From Plectrocnemia conspersa (lineage: Eukaryota; Arthropoda; Insecta; Trichoptera; Polycentropodidae), in contig VTFK01000046.1 in the NCBI GenBank assembly GCA_009617715.1, forward strand, positions 1,662,841 through 1,726,840: a DNA stretch of 64,000 nucleotides, given 5' to 3'. Both the position numbers and the translations under genes were made by a program. This document shows, piece after piece, positions 12,199 to 25,390 of the stretch; positions within the stretch are counted from its first letter, which is position 1, and each line of letters begins with the position of its first letter. Under the pieces are notes generated by a model, which was not told the origin of the DNA, searched no databases, and saw only the letters and a program-made list of their open reading frames with translations.

Positions 12199-15100
12199 TA
12201 ATGTACTTAAAAATATTGTATCATTAAAATTTTTATACCTAATAATTTATATTCTCAGTTTAGCATAAATTTATTTTGAAAGCCATAGATAGCAAAATAA
12301 AACGTTAAAAAAAATTCAAAGAAGCTACAAACCACCCATAGTTTCATTATCAAAAGCCAAATTTATTATTTTTACTGTATCGTTTTGACGAAGTTTTTCG
12401 GTAAATTGAATTTGTGTTTTATGAAAATCGCGATTGCATAAGTAGAATATTACGCTAAAAGTTTTTTTAATACGATTTTCTCAGCGGTAAATGGTAATTT
12501 TGCCACTAGCTTCCGTTCGCCATGTGGCGGATATCCTCGAGATCCAAAAAGAGTTTTCTTATTTTTATTCCCAGCATCCTTCCTTTATCTTGCAAAAACG
12601 GAATGATCCGATATGTCTTGGTGTTTTATTATGGAATGAGTCGCGGTTATTTTAGTATATACTATATATACACATATATCAATCATAAGAATGCAATATA
12701 AACGTAATGCTTTAATGGATTTTTTAGAACTTTATTGTTTTTATGTGATTACCTCACCTATCATAGTAAAATTATTTATAAAAATTATAAAGCAAAATCT
12801 TTTTAAATTATGTGTTATAGTTTGAGTGTTACCGTGTATTCGTCAATAAAATAATCGATAAAACAAATTGTACAGCTATAACTAGTGTTTCTCAAAAATT
12901 TCTTGAGAAAACTGCCAAATTAATAATGTTTTTGTTAAAAATTAAATTTGTAAAAAATATTAAAAAAAAACTGCTGTATAAGAGAGGGTGGGTCTGTGCC
13001 ATATGTTTAAAACTGTGCATAAATATTTTAATGGTCAAAATTGTGCACGATTTTCTCAATCAAAATTTTCTTAATGATTTTTTTTTTTTTTTAACCTTTG
13101 TTATTCTTAGAACCAAGGGCGCTAAACATTCTTGGGTTGGCCCTGTATGTAGATCGAAACAAATGGTTCTCTAATTTTATCAATGACTCTTTTAAATTTA
13201 CGATTTTGCTTGCTTATAGCATCATTACAATAACTTAAATCAAATTGGCATGGAATTTCAGCAAAAGGTTCTTTTGCATAAAATAAACAGATCACTTTAC
13301 GACCCTTGCAATTTGTGGAATCAGCAATTTAAATACAAACGTAAGGCACAATTGTTTGAGTTGTGGTTATATATATTCTGTAGACGAAAATCTTATTTGT
13401 ATATGCCTAGTGAGTTTATTTGTATATCATAAATCAAAATTACTATGATAATAATGACAAAAAATACTTTTTAAACGTTTAATAAAAAATAAAACACAAT
13501 TCAACTATAAATACTCATAATTAAAAATGTATGTGAAGAAGCTTAAATTTTTTATTAAAATTATTTGTATAATTTAGTGACTCTATAAGGGTATATTTAT
13601 TGTGTTTTTTTGTTGTTGCTAAAAGTTAAATAGTAAAAGTACGTACATATTATAACCCTTTAGCTCACAAATAGAAAATTTATTATTGAGCATGCATGCA
13701 GAACTATAATTACGTTTGAGAGCATGTTTATGTGATCAATGATTAATTTTGTAAATAGTTTAAATGTGTATCATGAATACACAGTTTGGACGTATTGAAA
13801 AAATGTAATTTACTCTAATTATAATTCACAAAATAAATATATTATTATTATGTCAACACATGTCACAATTAAAAATGAAACTGTAAAGTGTCCTCGGTTT
13901 AATAATTAATGATATTGGTGTCAAACGGAGTAGTTTGAAACTGGGGTTATCAGTATATAAAAGACAAACTAAAGTAATTTTTATCTATCTACATATAATG
14001 ACTAAATTGCAATGGCAGATCTTTTGCTCGCATTTTAATATTTTTACTTTAATAGGGTTGCTAAAAATATAATAAATACTTGACGCGTTAATAACTATTT
14101 ACATATATAAAAAAATAAAATAAATAAAAACATCAACATGGAATAGGAAGTTTGTGCAAAAATTTTCATAAGCTAATATCAAAAATAGCTTATAAAGATT
14201 ATTATTTATTATAAGAATTTTATATATAATAATAATTCAAAGGTCACAAGTTCAAAAACAGTGCCTTCTGAAAGTATGATAAATATGCTATAAATTAAAA
14301 TTGAAACGCTTATAAAATTACGTTATATCATTGAATTTAAGTAAACTATTCAGATTTAATATAGTAGATCATAATGATACTATGCTTTCTCAATATATTA
14401 TTTATGCTGATTTAATTTAAATCTCATAAAATCAGCGCCTAAGATGTTTTTGCTATAATCCGCGACTAGCAAAATACGGTTGAAAAAGTCGAGAAGAATT
14501 GAATTTAGCATTGAAATGTATGCGCATAATTTTCGCACTCAGAGAAAAATATAATATAAACACAGATTAGCACAGAATAAATTACTGTAGGGCAAATTTC
14601 TCAAATACAACAAGTGGAATGTTGCGAAATACTAATGAACTACCCCTGAGTTTAGGCGCCTCCGCGCCCTGCAGCCAGAGAACCTTTGTAGTGTGTATGT
14701 ACCTCTGGGATATCTCGGAGATTTTCTCTATCTGCCACCCGGAACGCATTAACCCTTCTCGGGGACTGTAATTTTTCCCGGCTGGCTTAAAAACTAAATA
14801 AGGGTTCAGTCCCAAGGGAGAAGATATTGGCGAGACCGATACGGATGGTTTGAAAATTTTGTCTATTTCTTGTTATTTTTTTATGTAATACGATTTTTAT
14901 ATACTTGATAAGCATATTTTTGCAATCACTAGACTGGAATTAAATTTATTGAAGATAATATAATTTATATGAGCATTTGAAAAATAAATCGTAAAAAATA
15001 TTAAAATACATTGTAAAATATATTTCTAGGCAGATAAAAACTGTTTGTATAATGTGTTTATTTATTAATAACTATTCTATGTAAAGCAATATTTAAAAAA

Positions 15101-18100
15101 AAAATTATTTTTATTATAAATTGTATCAACGTATAGCTTCAGTAACAAAAGCAATATAGATATGAGATTAAGAAAATCTGTGTTGATCGATCGATCGGAA
15201 TTATTATTATATAATAATTTTTTTTTCGAGACACCATATAAATTAAAAAAACATCAAGGTCCATATGTAATTTGAAGCTAAGTCTTTGAGGACCATAGTT
15301 AGCGACTAATACCACTCGTATATCGTGATAGATATTTCAGTCTGGTGTTAATCGAGTTTACCGCATTGTAACGCATTAGGCTAAGGTTTCACAAACTATG
15401 TGTCGCTGAAATTAAATTCAACAAAGTTTGACTTCATATTAGCAGGCGAGTGATAAATAATGGGCTATCCTTTCGCACCCGGTGCAAGAAAAAAATCGTA
15501 TATTGTTTTTGTTTGGTTGTTGGATCCCGACTGACGCGACAGCCGACTGTCATTAGTCTTATGACAGTTGCCAATATTGTCAAGTAGACTTCCTGCTTCG
15601 ATAAATTTAATTACATATCCAATCGAAAGAAAATACGTGTAACGTATTCAACGTAGCGCTGTCTTAATTTTAAGGCCAACAATTATCTATTATTTACTAA
15701 TATTATCTATTTCACATTATCTATTATTTACACGACATTAGACCAATATACTTTAGCCAATATAAAATTGTTTAAATTGCGTAAAAATATTTTGACAAAA
15801 TTGTTTTTCTTATTATAGAATTTGGATATTATTTAAAAGCTATCCATAGATTTTGGGTTTAAGACAGGAACTTTCACAAAAAAAAACTGATTCATTTACG
15901 ATTAAAAAATTACCTATAGTTTATTATAAATCTAATATTAAAAAAAACAGGTGTCACACATGAACAGATCAAAACGAAAGTACGATGAAAGTTATTTGAG
16001 TTTTGTATTTACGTCTATGGTAATTCAGATATCACTGATGCAAACTGTGTTTTTTGTCATGAGTTACTTGCAAGCAGTTCTTTGGTTCTAGCTAGACTTT
16101 TAGGCACTTCGAAACGATATACGCTGATTACCAAGGAAGGTACATGTATTTTTTTAAGGGATAATGCGACTAAAAGTATAAAATTCAAATTATTGTAATT
16201 ACTAAAACTAAAATTGAAAATGTTAGAAAGGCATTTTATTGCATTTAATGGTAAAGCTCAAACCAATAGATGCAATAAATTATCAAATAATATTGTTTTA
16301 CGACAAAGATCTTTCTACTGACATAGAGATAGATATAATTTATTGATCTTTGCAGTGAATATGCATTGCAAATGAATGAATGTACTACCAGTATTTGTTT
16401 GTAAAACATTAACACATTTAATAGTATTAAAGAAAATTCACTGAAGTGCGCCCATCTACACGAAAAAACCACAAAAAAAATAAATTTTAAAATATAAGAT
16501 TGATTGAAAAAAGTGTATTAATATTTGTATAGATGGTGCTTGAAAATTAGTAGGAAAGATGAAGGGAGTTGTATCACGTATGCTAAAAATACCACCATCA
16601 GTCATTATATTTTGCAAAGGCAATTAGTAGTGAATAAACACACGTTTCTACAAATTTAAAAAATGGTATGGATAAAGCAGTAAAAATGAATAGAACATGT
16701 AAAATCTTAACCACTTCAAACCAGAGTATTGAAAATTTTGTACCATGAGATGGGTAATAAAAATGAGATGCATACATAGAGAAAAAACACTGATGGCTTC
16801 ATGAACTTATTTGTGAGTTATTATTTTTCTTTAAGGCACCAAACAATTCAAGACAAAACTTTTTAATATATCCTTTGTCGTATAATTTTGCGTAACACTT
16901 CTACATTACAAGAAAAAATTATCACAATTTTTAATAAAAAAGATAAAATTGCATCTTTTGAAAGAAAATTAAAATTTTTGATTTCTAAGGTTGAACAAAA
17001 TAATTTTGATTATTTTTCGCCTAAAAAAATGTTTGTCCGAATAAAATTTAAAAGTAAAGTTTCTTTTGAACGCTTACATAAGTAAAAAACAGCTATTTTG
17101 CAATATATTCCAAAAAATATTGAGAACGATTCCTGATTTAAAAATTCATTTTTGTGACAGCTAAGCCAGTGATTTTAAAAAGGTAATCGATTTAATAAGT
17201 GAGTTTGATTGAAAACTAAAATACAGAGACAGTCATTAAATTTCTGAGCAAATTCATCAGAAAAATACCCCAGTTTGTTAAATCAAACTATTATTATCTT
17301 ACGTGGGTTCACTACAACATATTTATGTGAAATATGATTTTATTATTATACTGCAATAAGTCCAGTCAAAGGTTAGATGCTACATTAGATATTAGAATTC
17401 AGCTTTTGAATATTTTGCCTAATTTAAAGTAAATTTGTAATTCAAGAACCCAAAATTCATTCACTTATATTTTATGCGTAATTTTATAAGTAATTAATAA
17501 ATAAATAATGTTATATTTTCTATATTGTATAACATTCTCCAAAAATACGATACTAATTGACGAAACGTAATTCAGATTAAATAGTGGATTAATACCGCTT
17601 TAACACTTGTGAAAACTACTATCGTGTCAATGTCAACAATCAGCTAGATATTAGGTTTAAAGGAACGAAGGAAGTTAGAATAATAGTTTAATATCACACG
17701 CGAGTGAAATATACCTAATGATATTTGAAGCAATCCATAGGGACTTGACTTTAAATTAAATTTTCATTTATAAATAAAATTCATAAAAATATTCTTTCTG
17801 CAATGTTTTTTGCTTAATTAAACGGCAAATTTTATTTTATTTTTATTGTATTTTAACATTTTTGCTCAAAAATATTTTTATAAAATTACCATGAAATAAT
17901 ATTGCTAACAATTCAAACTATTATATAATCACATTACTTATCAGCAATTATGATCGTTTGAGTATTTACAATGTAAGCTATAATTGACTTTGTTGTCTCG
18001 CGTGACTCGTATAAATTTACACTTAATAACATAGTATTGAGTTTAATTACATTTTAAATTACTGTGAATCAAATTATAATATAATCTAAAGGAATCTACG

Positions 18101-18789
18101 TATTTAAATAATTATCACATATAATTTGAATATGATTATAAGCATTACATTGCCCATCATCTTTTAAGTGGTCGATTTCCCTTTAAGCGTTTAAGTGCAT
18201 ACATCAATCATAGCCCGTAAGAAATCGAAAATTCTGGTTTGAGGTGATAAACAAACCACTGGTGCAATTTAAACTCGCAATCCAAACATTGTCGGTGAGT
18301 TAATCTGTCGCGTTTATCACGAGCAACTAATAACTAAAGTTACCAGCTCGGTTGAAATTAAAACGAGAAAACTTAATCACAAACTCTGGTGGATGAATTT
18401 AAGTTTAAATTTAGACTATTCCGGCGTTGAAATGTATATTTATACATACATATACAATATTTGAATGTATAAGCAGTGGAAAGCACGGAAAGTAAAGAAA
18501 AAAGTTAAGCAATCACCGTTTTTAGGCGACGGAGCAAAAACGGACGTCACTTGCGAAAGTGCAAAATGTGATCAAAGTAATTAAAAGTGTAAAAAGCACC
18601 GATGGAGAATACTAAAGGCAAATAAAAATATACATTGAAATTAATACATATACACGTATGATTTTAATGATAATATTATTATAGCATTTTGATGGCAAAG
18701 GTATTTGTGATTTACATTATACGTTAATATTGCAAAAAACTGCTAAAAATACCTTATTAAAAACATTACTGAAAAGACAATTTTTAAGA

Positions 18790-18910
18790 ATGTTCATACA
18801 AGGCGCAGAATTAAATCTAAGAAATCGTAGAGGTGAGTACACGGTTTTGTAACATTTTTTTTCCGATCTGATGCCTAACTATCTTTCCTTAATTTTTTCA
18901 GATTTCTAGG
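18790..18910 (+). ncRNA. possible small spliced transcript (candidate only)
   Basis: A strong donor (GTAGAG|GTGAGTAC, intron from 18833) and a pyrimidine-rich acceptor (AATTTTTTCAG ending at 18901) define a potential 69-bp intron on +. The only linked reading frame starts at ATG 18790, encodes 16 residues and stops right after the junction. If transcribed, it would be non-coding or a 5' leader. There is no direct evidence of transcription. Confidence 0.2.
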
Positions 18911-19067
18911 TCGAAAATAGCATGAATTTTAAAGCCAGGAACGTCCATTAGTGTCGACGTATCAGTTACTAGAGCTAGACTATCTCAAATATAAAGGTAA
19001 TAAGCGGCAAATATCAGCTGTCCGTGTGAGAGTTGTGGTCCATTTGGATTAGCTTAGACTCTCAAGG

Positions 19068-19190
19068 TCGGTTGACGAGAATATTAATTTCTCGTCGACC
19101 GATATTTTGTAGATATTAACAGCTCAACGACCGAGGACTCACCCACGAGTCCTGAGAGAACCTTTTGCAGCGGCCGAGGACTCGCCCGTG
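19068..19190 (+). repeat. hairpin cluster with a repeated GC-rich motif
   Basis: TCGGTTGACGAGA (19068-19080) pairs with TCTCGTCGACCGA (19090-19102), with one G-T position. Downstream, CCGAGGACTC(A/G)CCC occurs twice (19131 and 19174). The first copy forms the 7-bp hairpin AGGACTC/GAGTCCT at 19134-19153. The GC content is clearly above the surroundings. Confidence 0.6.
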
Positions 19191-20378
19191 CGTCCTGCGT
19201 CACGCGTCTTCTTTTATTAAAAATACACTATGATACAATACAGTTTACCCCTATATTATAATGCGAGATGGTAGTATACTATTTCTAGATAATATAAGAT
19301 ATAAAATAAATTATATTTTACTTTAATTTTTCGTAAAAAGAGTCGTTTTATCCCACTGCGTCGCAATGCAACGAGTCGTCGCCTATTTTAGTTTGTTATA
19401 TTCTAATATTTTTGGGCTAGTGTGTTGTTTGTTAACGGTTCTCCAAGCCGCTCCCACTTACAGTGACCATATTTTTTGCATTGTGGAATATTATATTTTT
19501 ATTTATTGTTGTTGTTATTAATAAGTGATAATTTGTAGTAAAAGTTAGTTAATAATATTAAAAACAGTGAATTTCGTATTTAAAAAAATAGTTAAATAAT
19601 CATTAAAGAAATTTTTGAAATTTGACAACGTTGATTAGTGCACGATTTTTTTTGAGCACCGCATTAGCTTAAAAATGTGATAATTAAATTAATAACATGT
19701 ATGTTTAAATGCTTCTAAAATTTTTTGTATAAACGATTTATAAGAAATATCCATTTATAATAAATAATAATTTGCACTCACTAACTTTTTTGTCGTCCAT
19801 TTTCTGCGTACAACCGTTTCGAACGCATTTATTTTCATAATTACACTGAGTGATACGTGTAAAAACATTTGTCATTATGAAGAAAATGAACTGGATGAGT
19901 GCAAATTTGTCACACGCGGTTTATGTTCACGAACACTTGAATTAGAATTACTTTCGCACACATCACTATGTTCACAATCACTGGGGGCGTTGGACAACGC
20001 GTCATCAAAATTTTTGCCGTGATTGAAAATAAAATTTTTAAATCAAAATCACAATCACGAAAGATCACAGAGAGAAGAGCTATTTTCGCGATACGTTTCG
20101 ACCGATAGTTTAGAGGAGACTAAATATACTGCATTACTTCGATTATAAAATGCATTTTTTTATCTGTGTGGAATTCCCGAATTTGAGAATTCCACAATAA
20201 AAAAAGTGTCATATACCCTAATAGATGAATTCTTAAAAGGTATGCACAAGGTAAGCTGATAAGACGGGACAGGTAGTGGCGATTTACCCTTTTAGATTAA
20301 CATTGATTGTACTTTATAGTAAATATTTAATATTATATTTGTAAACAAGGTTTTTTTCGTTATATCACTTAATTATGC

Positions 20379-20608
20379 GGCCCACATATTTAGAAACACT
20401 GGTTAAATGACATAATTACAATATATTTATGCAAAAAATCATAAGAAAGCTACAAATTAAATTTCGATAAAATATATTATTTGGTTTACAAGTTATAGGG
20501 AATTTACTAAAAAAGGTAATGTTTTGCTATTATTCCGCGAAATCTCCCGGCCACCAAGGAAAGTTCGGCAAAAAACACCGGGCGTTAAGCTGGTAAAAAA
20601 TATAGTGC
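20379..20608 (+). repeat. dispersed direct repeat, copy 1 (about 230 bp)
   Basis: It matches 21311-21537 in the same orientation. Shared blocks include TTTAGAAACACTGGTTAAATG, ATAGGGAATTTACT, CCCGGCCACCAAG and CGTTAAGCTG. By eye the copies differ at roughly one position in five. No coding capacity was recognised, and the element type is unknown. Confidence 0.75.
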
Positions 20609-21310
20609 TTAGATGTGTTATAAGATTAAGAATAATAAATTATCAATAACATTAGATAAAATCGTAAACTAGTTTTTTTAATAATAATTTCTTAAATAAA
20701 ATATTATCATAATATTTTTGTGAATTGCTTAACACCTTGTAGTGTATGCGAATATTGTGGGCTGATCTAACTTGTGTTTCATGTAAATAACCAATACAAA
20801 ATTAAGTAGAAAATATCTTTCCTAAGATTAGAGCCAATCTACTTATCGCAAGTGCAGGTAGTAAATTGTCAACAATGAACCTTTTAGAAATGGGTGTTGG
20901 CCTTCGCTCAAAGCATACAATATAATTAGAAAGAAACTGTTCTGAGAATTTATGTTTGGTTTTTTGTTTATATCACCTATATAATACCAAATTATTATTA
21001 TGGAAAGAATGAAAATGATGAATATAAAATATATTGAAAGCATACATGTTACTTTTAATTTATTTAAGTGCAATAAGCAAAATATTTTTAGTGAAGTGTA
21101 CCGTAAATTCATTTCGTGAGTATGGGCATACAAATGGTCAGACATGGTGGCCCAGAAATAACAAAGCAAAATTTTTACTTTTTAATTTAAAAAGTGATAA
21201 AAAATCAGGTAATTAATACTAATCTATTGAAGACTCTCACTTACTTTGTATTTGTAAGATGTTTGCCAATGATATAAATTTGTTTTTGAAACTATTATTT
21301 CAAACAAATC

Positions 21311-21537
21311 GGACCCACAGGTTTAGAAACACTGGTTAAATGACGTACTTGACAGGTATTTATGCGAAAAATCATAAGGAAGCTACATATTAAATTTGAA
21401 TACAATATCTTAATTAGTTTACAAGCTATAGGGAATTTACTGAAAAACATAATTGTTTGCCATTTTTCCGTGAGATCGCCCGGCCACCAAGCAAAGTTCG
21501 GCAAATAAATACCGGTCGTTAAGCTGTTAAAATAGTG
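21311..21537 (+). repeat. dispersed direct repeat, copy 2
   Basis: This is the second copy of the repeat at 20379-20608, with the copy starts 932 bases apart. No target duplication could be assigned with confidence at either copy. Confidence 0.75.
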
Positions 21538-24500
21538 CGCGTAAACGAAGGTTCAATTTAATTTCAGAAAAAATCAGCTCAGCTTATTGCAAGATTACTG
21601 AATAATGATATTTAAAACATAGACAAAAGTAATAATATTATACAATTAAATTATTAACAGATTTAAAAACATATTTGGCACAAAAAAAAATGGTAATTAG
21701 ATAAGATTGTTTAAATTAAAATAATATCAAGTTTCATTTCTGGCATTTAGGTTTATAAACAGTTAAATGAGATTTTATATAATAAATATAAGTTACAGCC
21801 CTTTTACATAATATCAATGTGAAAACAGAACAAGAAATTATTTTTTTGTTTATACATAGAGATATTATTTTAATTTCAGACCCTGGTCAGTTTGACATTT
21901 ATTATTCAAGTTATTAAAACATGTAAAAATAACAAAAACAACATATTTTTGGTTTTGCTTTAAGGCATATAACATATTACAGAAATTCAATGCATAAGAT
22001 TTTAGAAATAAAGCTTATTAAAAAAATATATCATAAAAACAATTAATATCAACGCAATAGTTGCGAGAATCACTATGTCCCTTCAACAAATAATTATTTT
22101 AGCTGTGGTAATATTTTATTTATAGCTATCAAATAGCATATAAAGATTTTTTTAATACAATAAATAGTTACCTGCATAAAATATTATTAATATATTAGCT
22201 ATATGTGATATACATTGATATACATATGCATATAAAGGTAAATAATATAATTATTTCTTTAAGTAGAAATTTTTTATATCATGTCTTATTTATTTTTTGA
22301 TTAAAAAAATTGTCGTTGTAAAAGAGAAAAACCTTATCACTCCAGTTGCTAAAGGGTTAAAATTACCATAAAAGAAATAAGGGCAATTATTTTATATAAA
22401 CGGTTTTAAGTGACCAGATAGAGGTTTTATATTACAACCCATCTGCTTTTGAATAGCTTTATTAAAACATTCCTTTAAGAATTACTTTTCTTCGTTTACT
22501 GGGAGCGATGACGATAATTTTATGTCATTTAAGCTCGTAATTAAAATATCTAATATATTATATATCTTCTTTATTTTTTAATGCAAAAAGATAAAAGCTA
22601 CTAATTAGATACCTGTGTTTTTTTTAAAGATGCGCACATTAGATAACGTGAATGGTAATATTTTAATAAATAAAAAAAAAAGTTTAAAGCCTATTTTTAG
22701 CTTATTATCCTGTAGAACAACGTACATACATAAAATGTATTTCGCTCAATTTTCAAGAGTTAAATATCTGTGTCTCTGGGCCTATTTCAGTCGTTCTTGT
22801 TATTTTTTATAAAATCTTATGTAGAGCTTACGAAGAGCTTTGGAACCTCAAAGTCCTACATTTGAAGTAAAAAGCATTTTATTATACAAATATATTTAAT
22901 TGAATTTTTTACTTCTGTCAAAAAAATAATTATTTAAAATACAAATGCTATTTGTAAATTACTCAAAAGTAAATGTATCATTTTTCTAATATTGATTTTA
23001 GACATCACGTCGCATGTACATATATTAAGTTATTCACTTTTAGATAAATCTTGTATGGTAAAGATTCGATTTTGTAGGACAGAAATGCCAGATATCTCAG
23101 ACAATTTTTATAAGCTCTAAATTATTAAATTTTAAAATATTTACATTGTAGCAAAAATGGAAAAATATTAATTTTCACAAACATACATATGTATTATATG
23201 ATTGTACATAGATTGAGCATTTATTAGTTATTAGAATAACTGATCATCTTGCTTTACATAAAGATTAATACACCTATTAATGTAACAAATACCCATATAT
23301 AATCCAAAATATAAAGCAATATAAGTACTTTAGAGGTTTTCAGCGCTCATTAGTTTTTGGATAATATAGTTTTCTTACAGATAATAAATAAATACATATT
23401 TAATACAATTAATTCGGAATAAAACAAGTTAAATATTTACTAGTATCGGAATTGCCTTGATAAAGCGTACTAATGTGATAACGTATCTAAAAAAAACACA
23501 CACATACTATGGTGTGTATAAAAAAGGAGGTAGGTTAGACGAAACCTTTTTTCATCGGGCATTCCGTAATTTGATTTAAGTCTCTATAATGTGATTATCT
23601 AACGAATACATAGATTTAGAACTGGTGAAATTCAATAGATGGAATTTGATTACGTCGCGTTGGCTACGGAGCTTTTATTTTCCCCATTCCTAAGGACTTG
23701 CAAAAAACAAGAGTTGAATAAGAATATACTAGTTATATTTAATTATATATTTTTTGATATATTTTTATCTGTAAATTGGCAATTACAATTGGGGCTTCGA
23801 GTTTAAATTTATTTTTAGAATATCTTGCCAATGGATGCGACGATAGGAATATGAAATTCGATAATCCGTTTTGTAAAAAGATGGGTGCAAATGTATGCAA
23901 ACCAAATTATTTAATAATACGAGACTAAAATGTAAAAATATAAATTTTGTGATTGACTTATATAATTATTTTACCTAACTTTATTTCATAAACGAGCTTA
24001 TTGATGGTATTGTCATAGATTTTTTTTATATAAGAAACCGTTTTAATGAGATTTTTTCATTATCATAGTCGCCACTTTTTTTTGTTACAAATTCACGACA
24101 CGACTTTGCTTGATAATGTGCATCATAGTGTGTTTGTAACAGTTAGATATGGAACTAATCACAGCGTAGCAATACATTCATTAATAATGTCAATATCACT
24201 AAGATGGAACAACAATATGCATTACATCAGTTCGACGTCCATCATGGTATGTCTAGTATGCTTACTAAATAAATCGATAGTATATAATACTAACGCATAG
24301 CTCTAATACGACAGTGCTTCAAAACACAAACCATTGCCATTTATTAACTCAAATATGAGTCATTATTGTAATTTCGGCAATTACAAAGTATTTAATTTTT
24401 CATAAATTTGTTTGTGTCTGTTTTTCGACAATTAGTTGTTATTATCATGATTGTTTTAAATAACATAACTATGTTATTCATAATATAAATAACAGCGTAA

Positions 24501-24649
24501 CAATACAGTGACTTAATGACTCATTTGTTAAAATTTTTACAGGTGAGAATTCATACACGTTGCAAAAAAGCTGTTAGTTGGGCCTAGGTATGCATGCAAA
24601 CACTATATTAGAGATGTTACAAAATTCATAAATCTGTTTATATTTACTT

Positions 24650-25390
24650 CATAAATATTGAGAAAGCATTTGATCGAGATATGATCATTTTATAGAGGGC
24701 CTAAGTTCTATAACTCTAAAAGAAATGTAAGAATTCCCAAAAAAATATATAGGAATAACAATAATAAGTCAGCAATTTGTTCTTTCTTCAACTCTTTTTA
24801 ATTTTTAATTAAAAACCATATTTAAGGAAGCACTACAGAAACAAAAAAAAAAAAAATGAGCAAAGAGACAATTAACAATATTTGTTGTGCTGATGACACG
24901 TAATATTTTTTGCGACCGTTAACGATCCTTAACGATCTTTGGATAGCGTAAATAAAAAATGTTTAAAAAGGGGCTACCAATAAACATCGATAAAATAAAA
25001 TTTACGGTTATAAGCAAGCTTCCCGTGGGACCGGTAAGCTTATCATTAGATGGAAATAAAACTGAGAGGGTAAAGTATTTCCATTAAGTAGATGGTTGGG
25101 TATAGGACAAAATGGACTCCAACGAAGAGATTAAAGTTCGCTTCAAAATTGCTAGAAACCAGTTTTTAAAATTTAAATCTGGTCTTAAAAACAAACACCT
25201 ACATCTTCAGACCAGAATTAAATTCATAAAGTGAAATCTCTGGTCATTAAGAATTTACGAATGCGAGATTTGGACTTGATAAATAGACTAGAAAAGTTTA
25301 AAATGTGGTTTTATAGGCGTATGCTAAAAGTTCGATAGATTGAGGTCTTTAATGACCGAATTCTTTCAATATTTGGATATTGTTGCTTTG
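24650..25390 (+). pseudogene. decayed non-LTR retrotransposon reverse transcriptase (RTE/CR1-like style)
   Basis: Fragments in shifting frames keep the order of a LINE reverse transcriptase. First comes DIEKAFDRDMI near 24655 (block A with the catalytic Asp), then a CCADDT trace near 24880 (YADD block). GLPINIDKIKFTVISK follows at about 24970 and an RVKYF trace at about 25065. MDSNEEIKVRFKIARNQFLK is at about 25108, and a C-terminal RLEKFKMWFYRRMLKVR is at about 25285. Many stops and indels break it and it cannot be active. It is different from the jockey family in this window. Confidence 0.65.

Noticed and set aside
14582..14815. 77-codon frame on - in a GC-richer island
   Set aside because: The composition is suggestive but no family was recognised. 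It does not match any NMDAR2 segment expected next in the gene.
19068..19190. Possible hammerhead or HDV-like ribozyme
   Set aside because: The hairpins do not carry the conserved CUGAUGA/GAAA core or an HDV-like nested double pseudoknot that I could trace.
19878..20024. Minus-strand stretch reading like an acidic, Ser-rich N terminus (SNAPSDCEHSDVCESNS)
   Set aside because: Protein-like but short, without a start codon in frame and ending in a stop. Too little to name, though a transposase N terminus is possible.
20379..21537. Direct repeats as LTRs of a retrotransposon
   Set aside because: Only about 700 bp lie between, with no gag/pol frames, no primer-binding site and no TG...CA ends.
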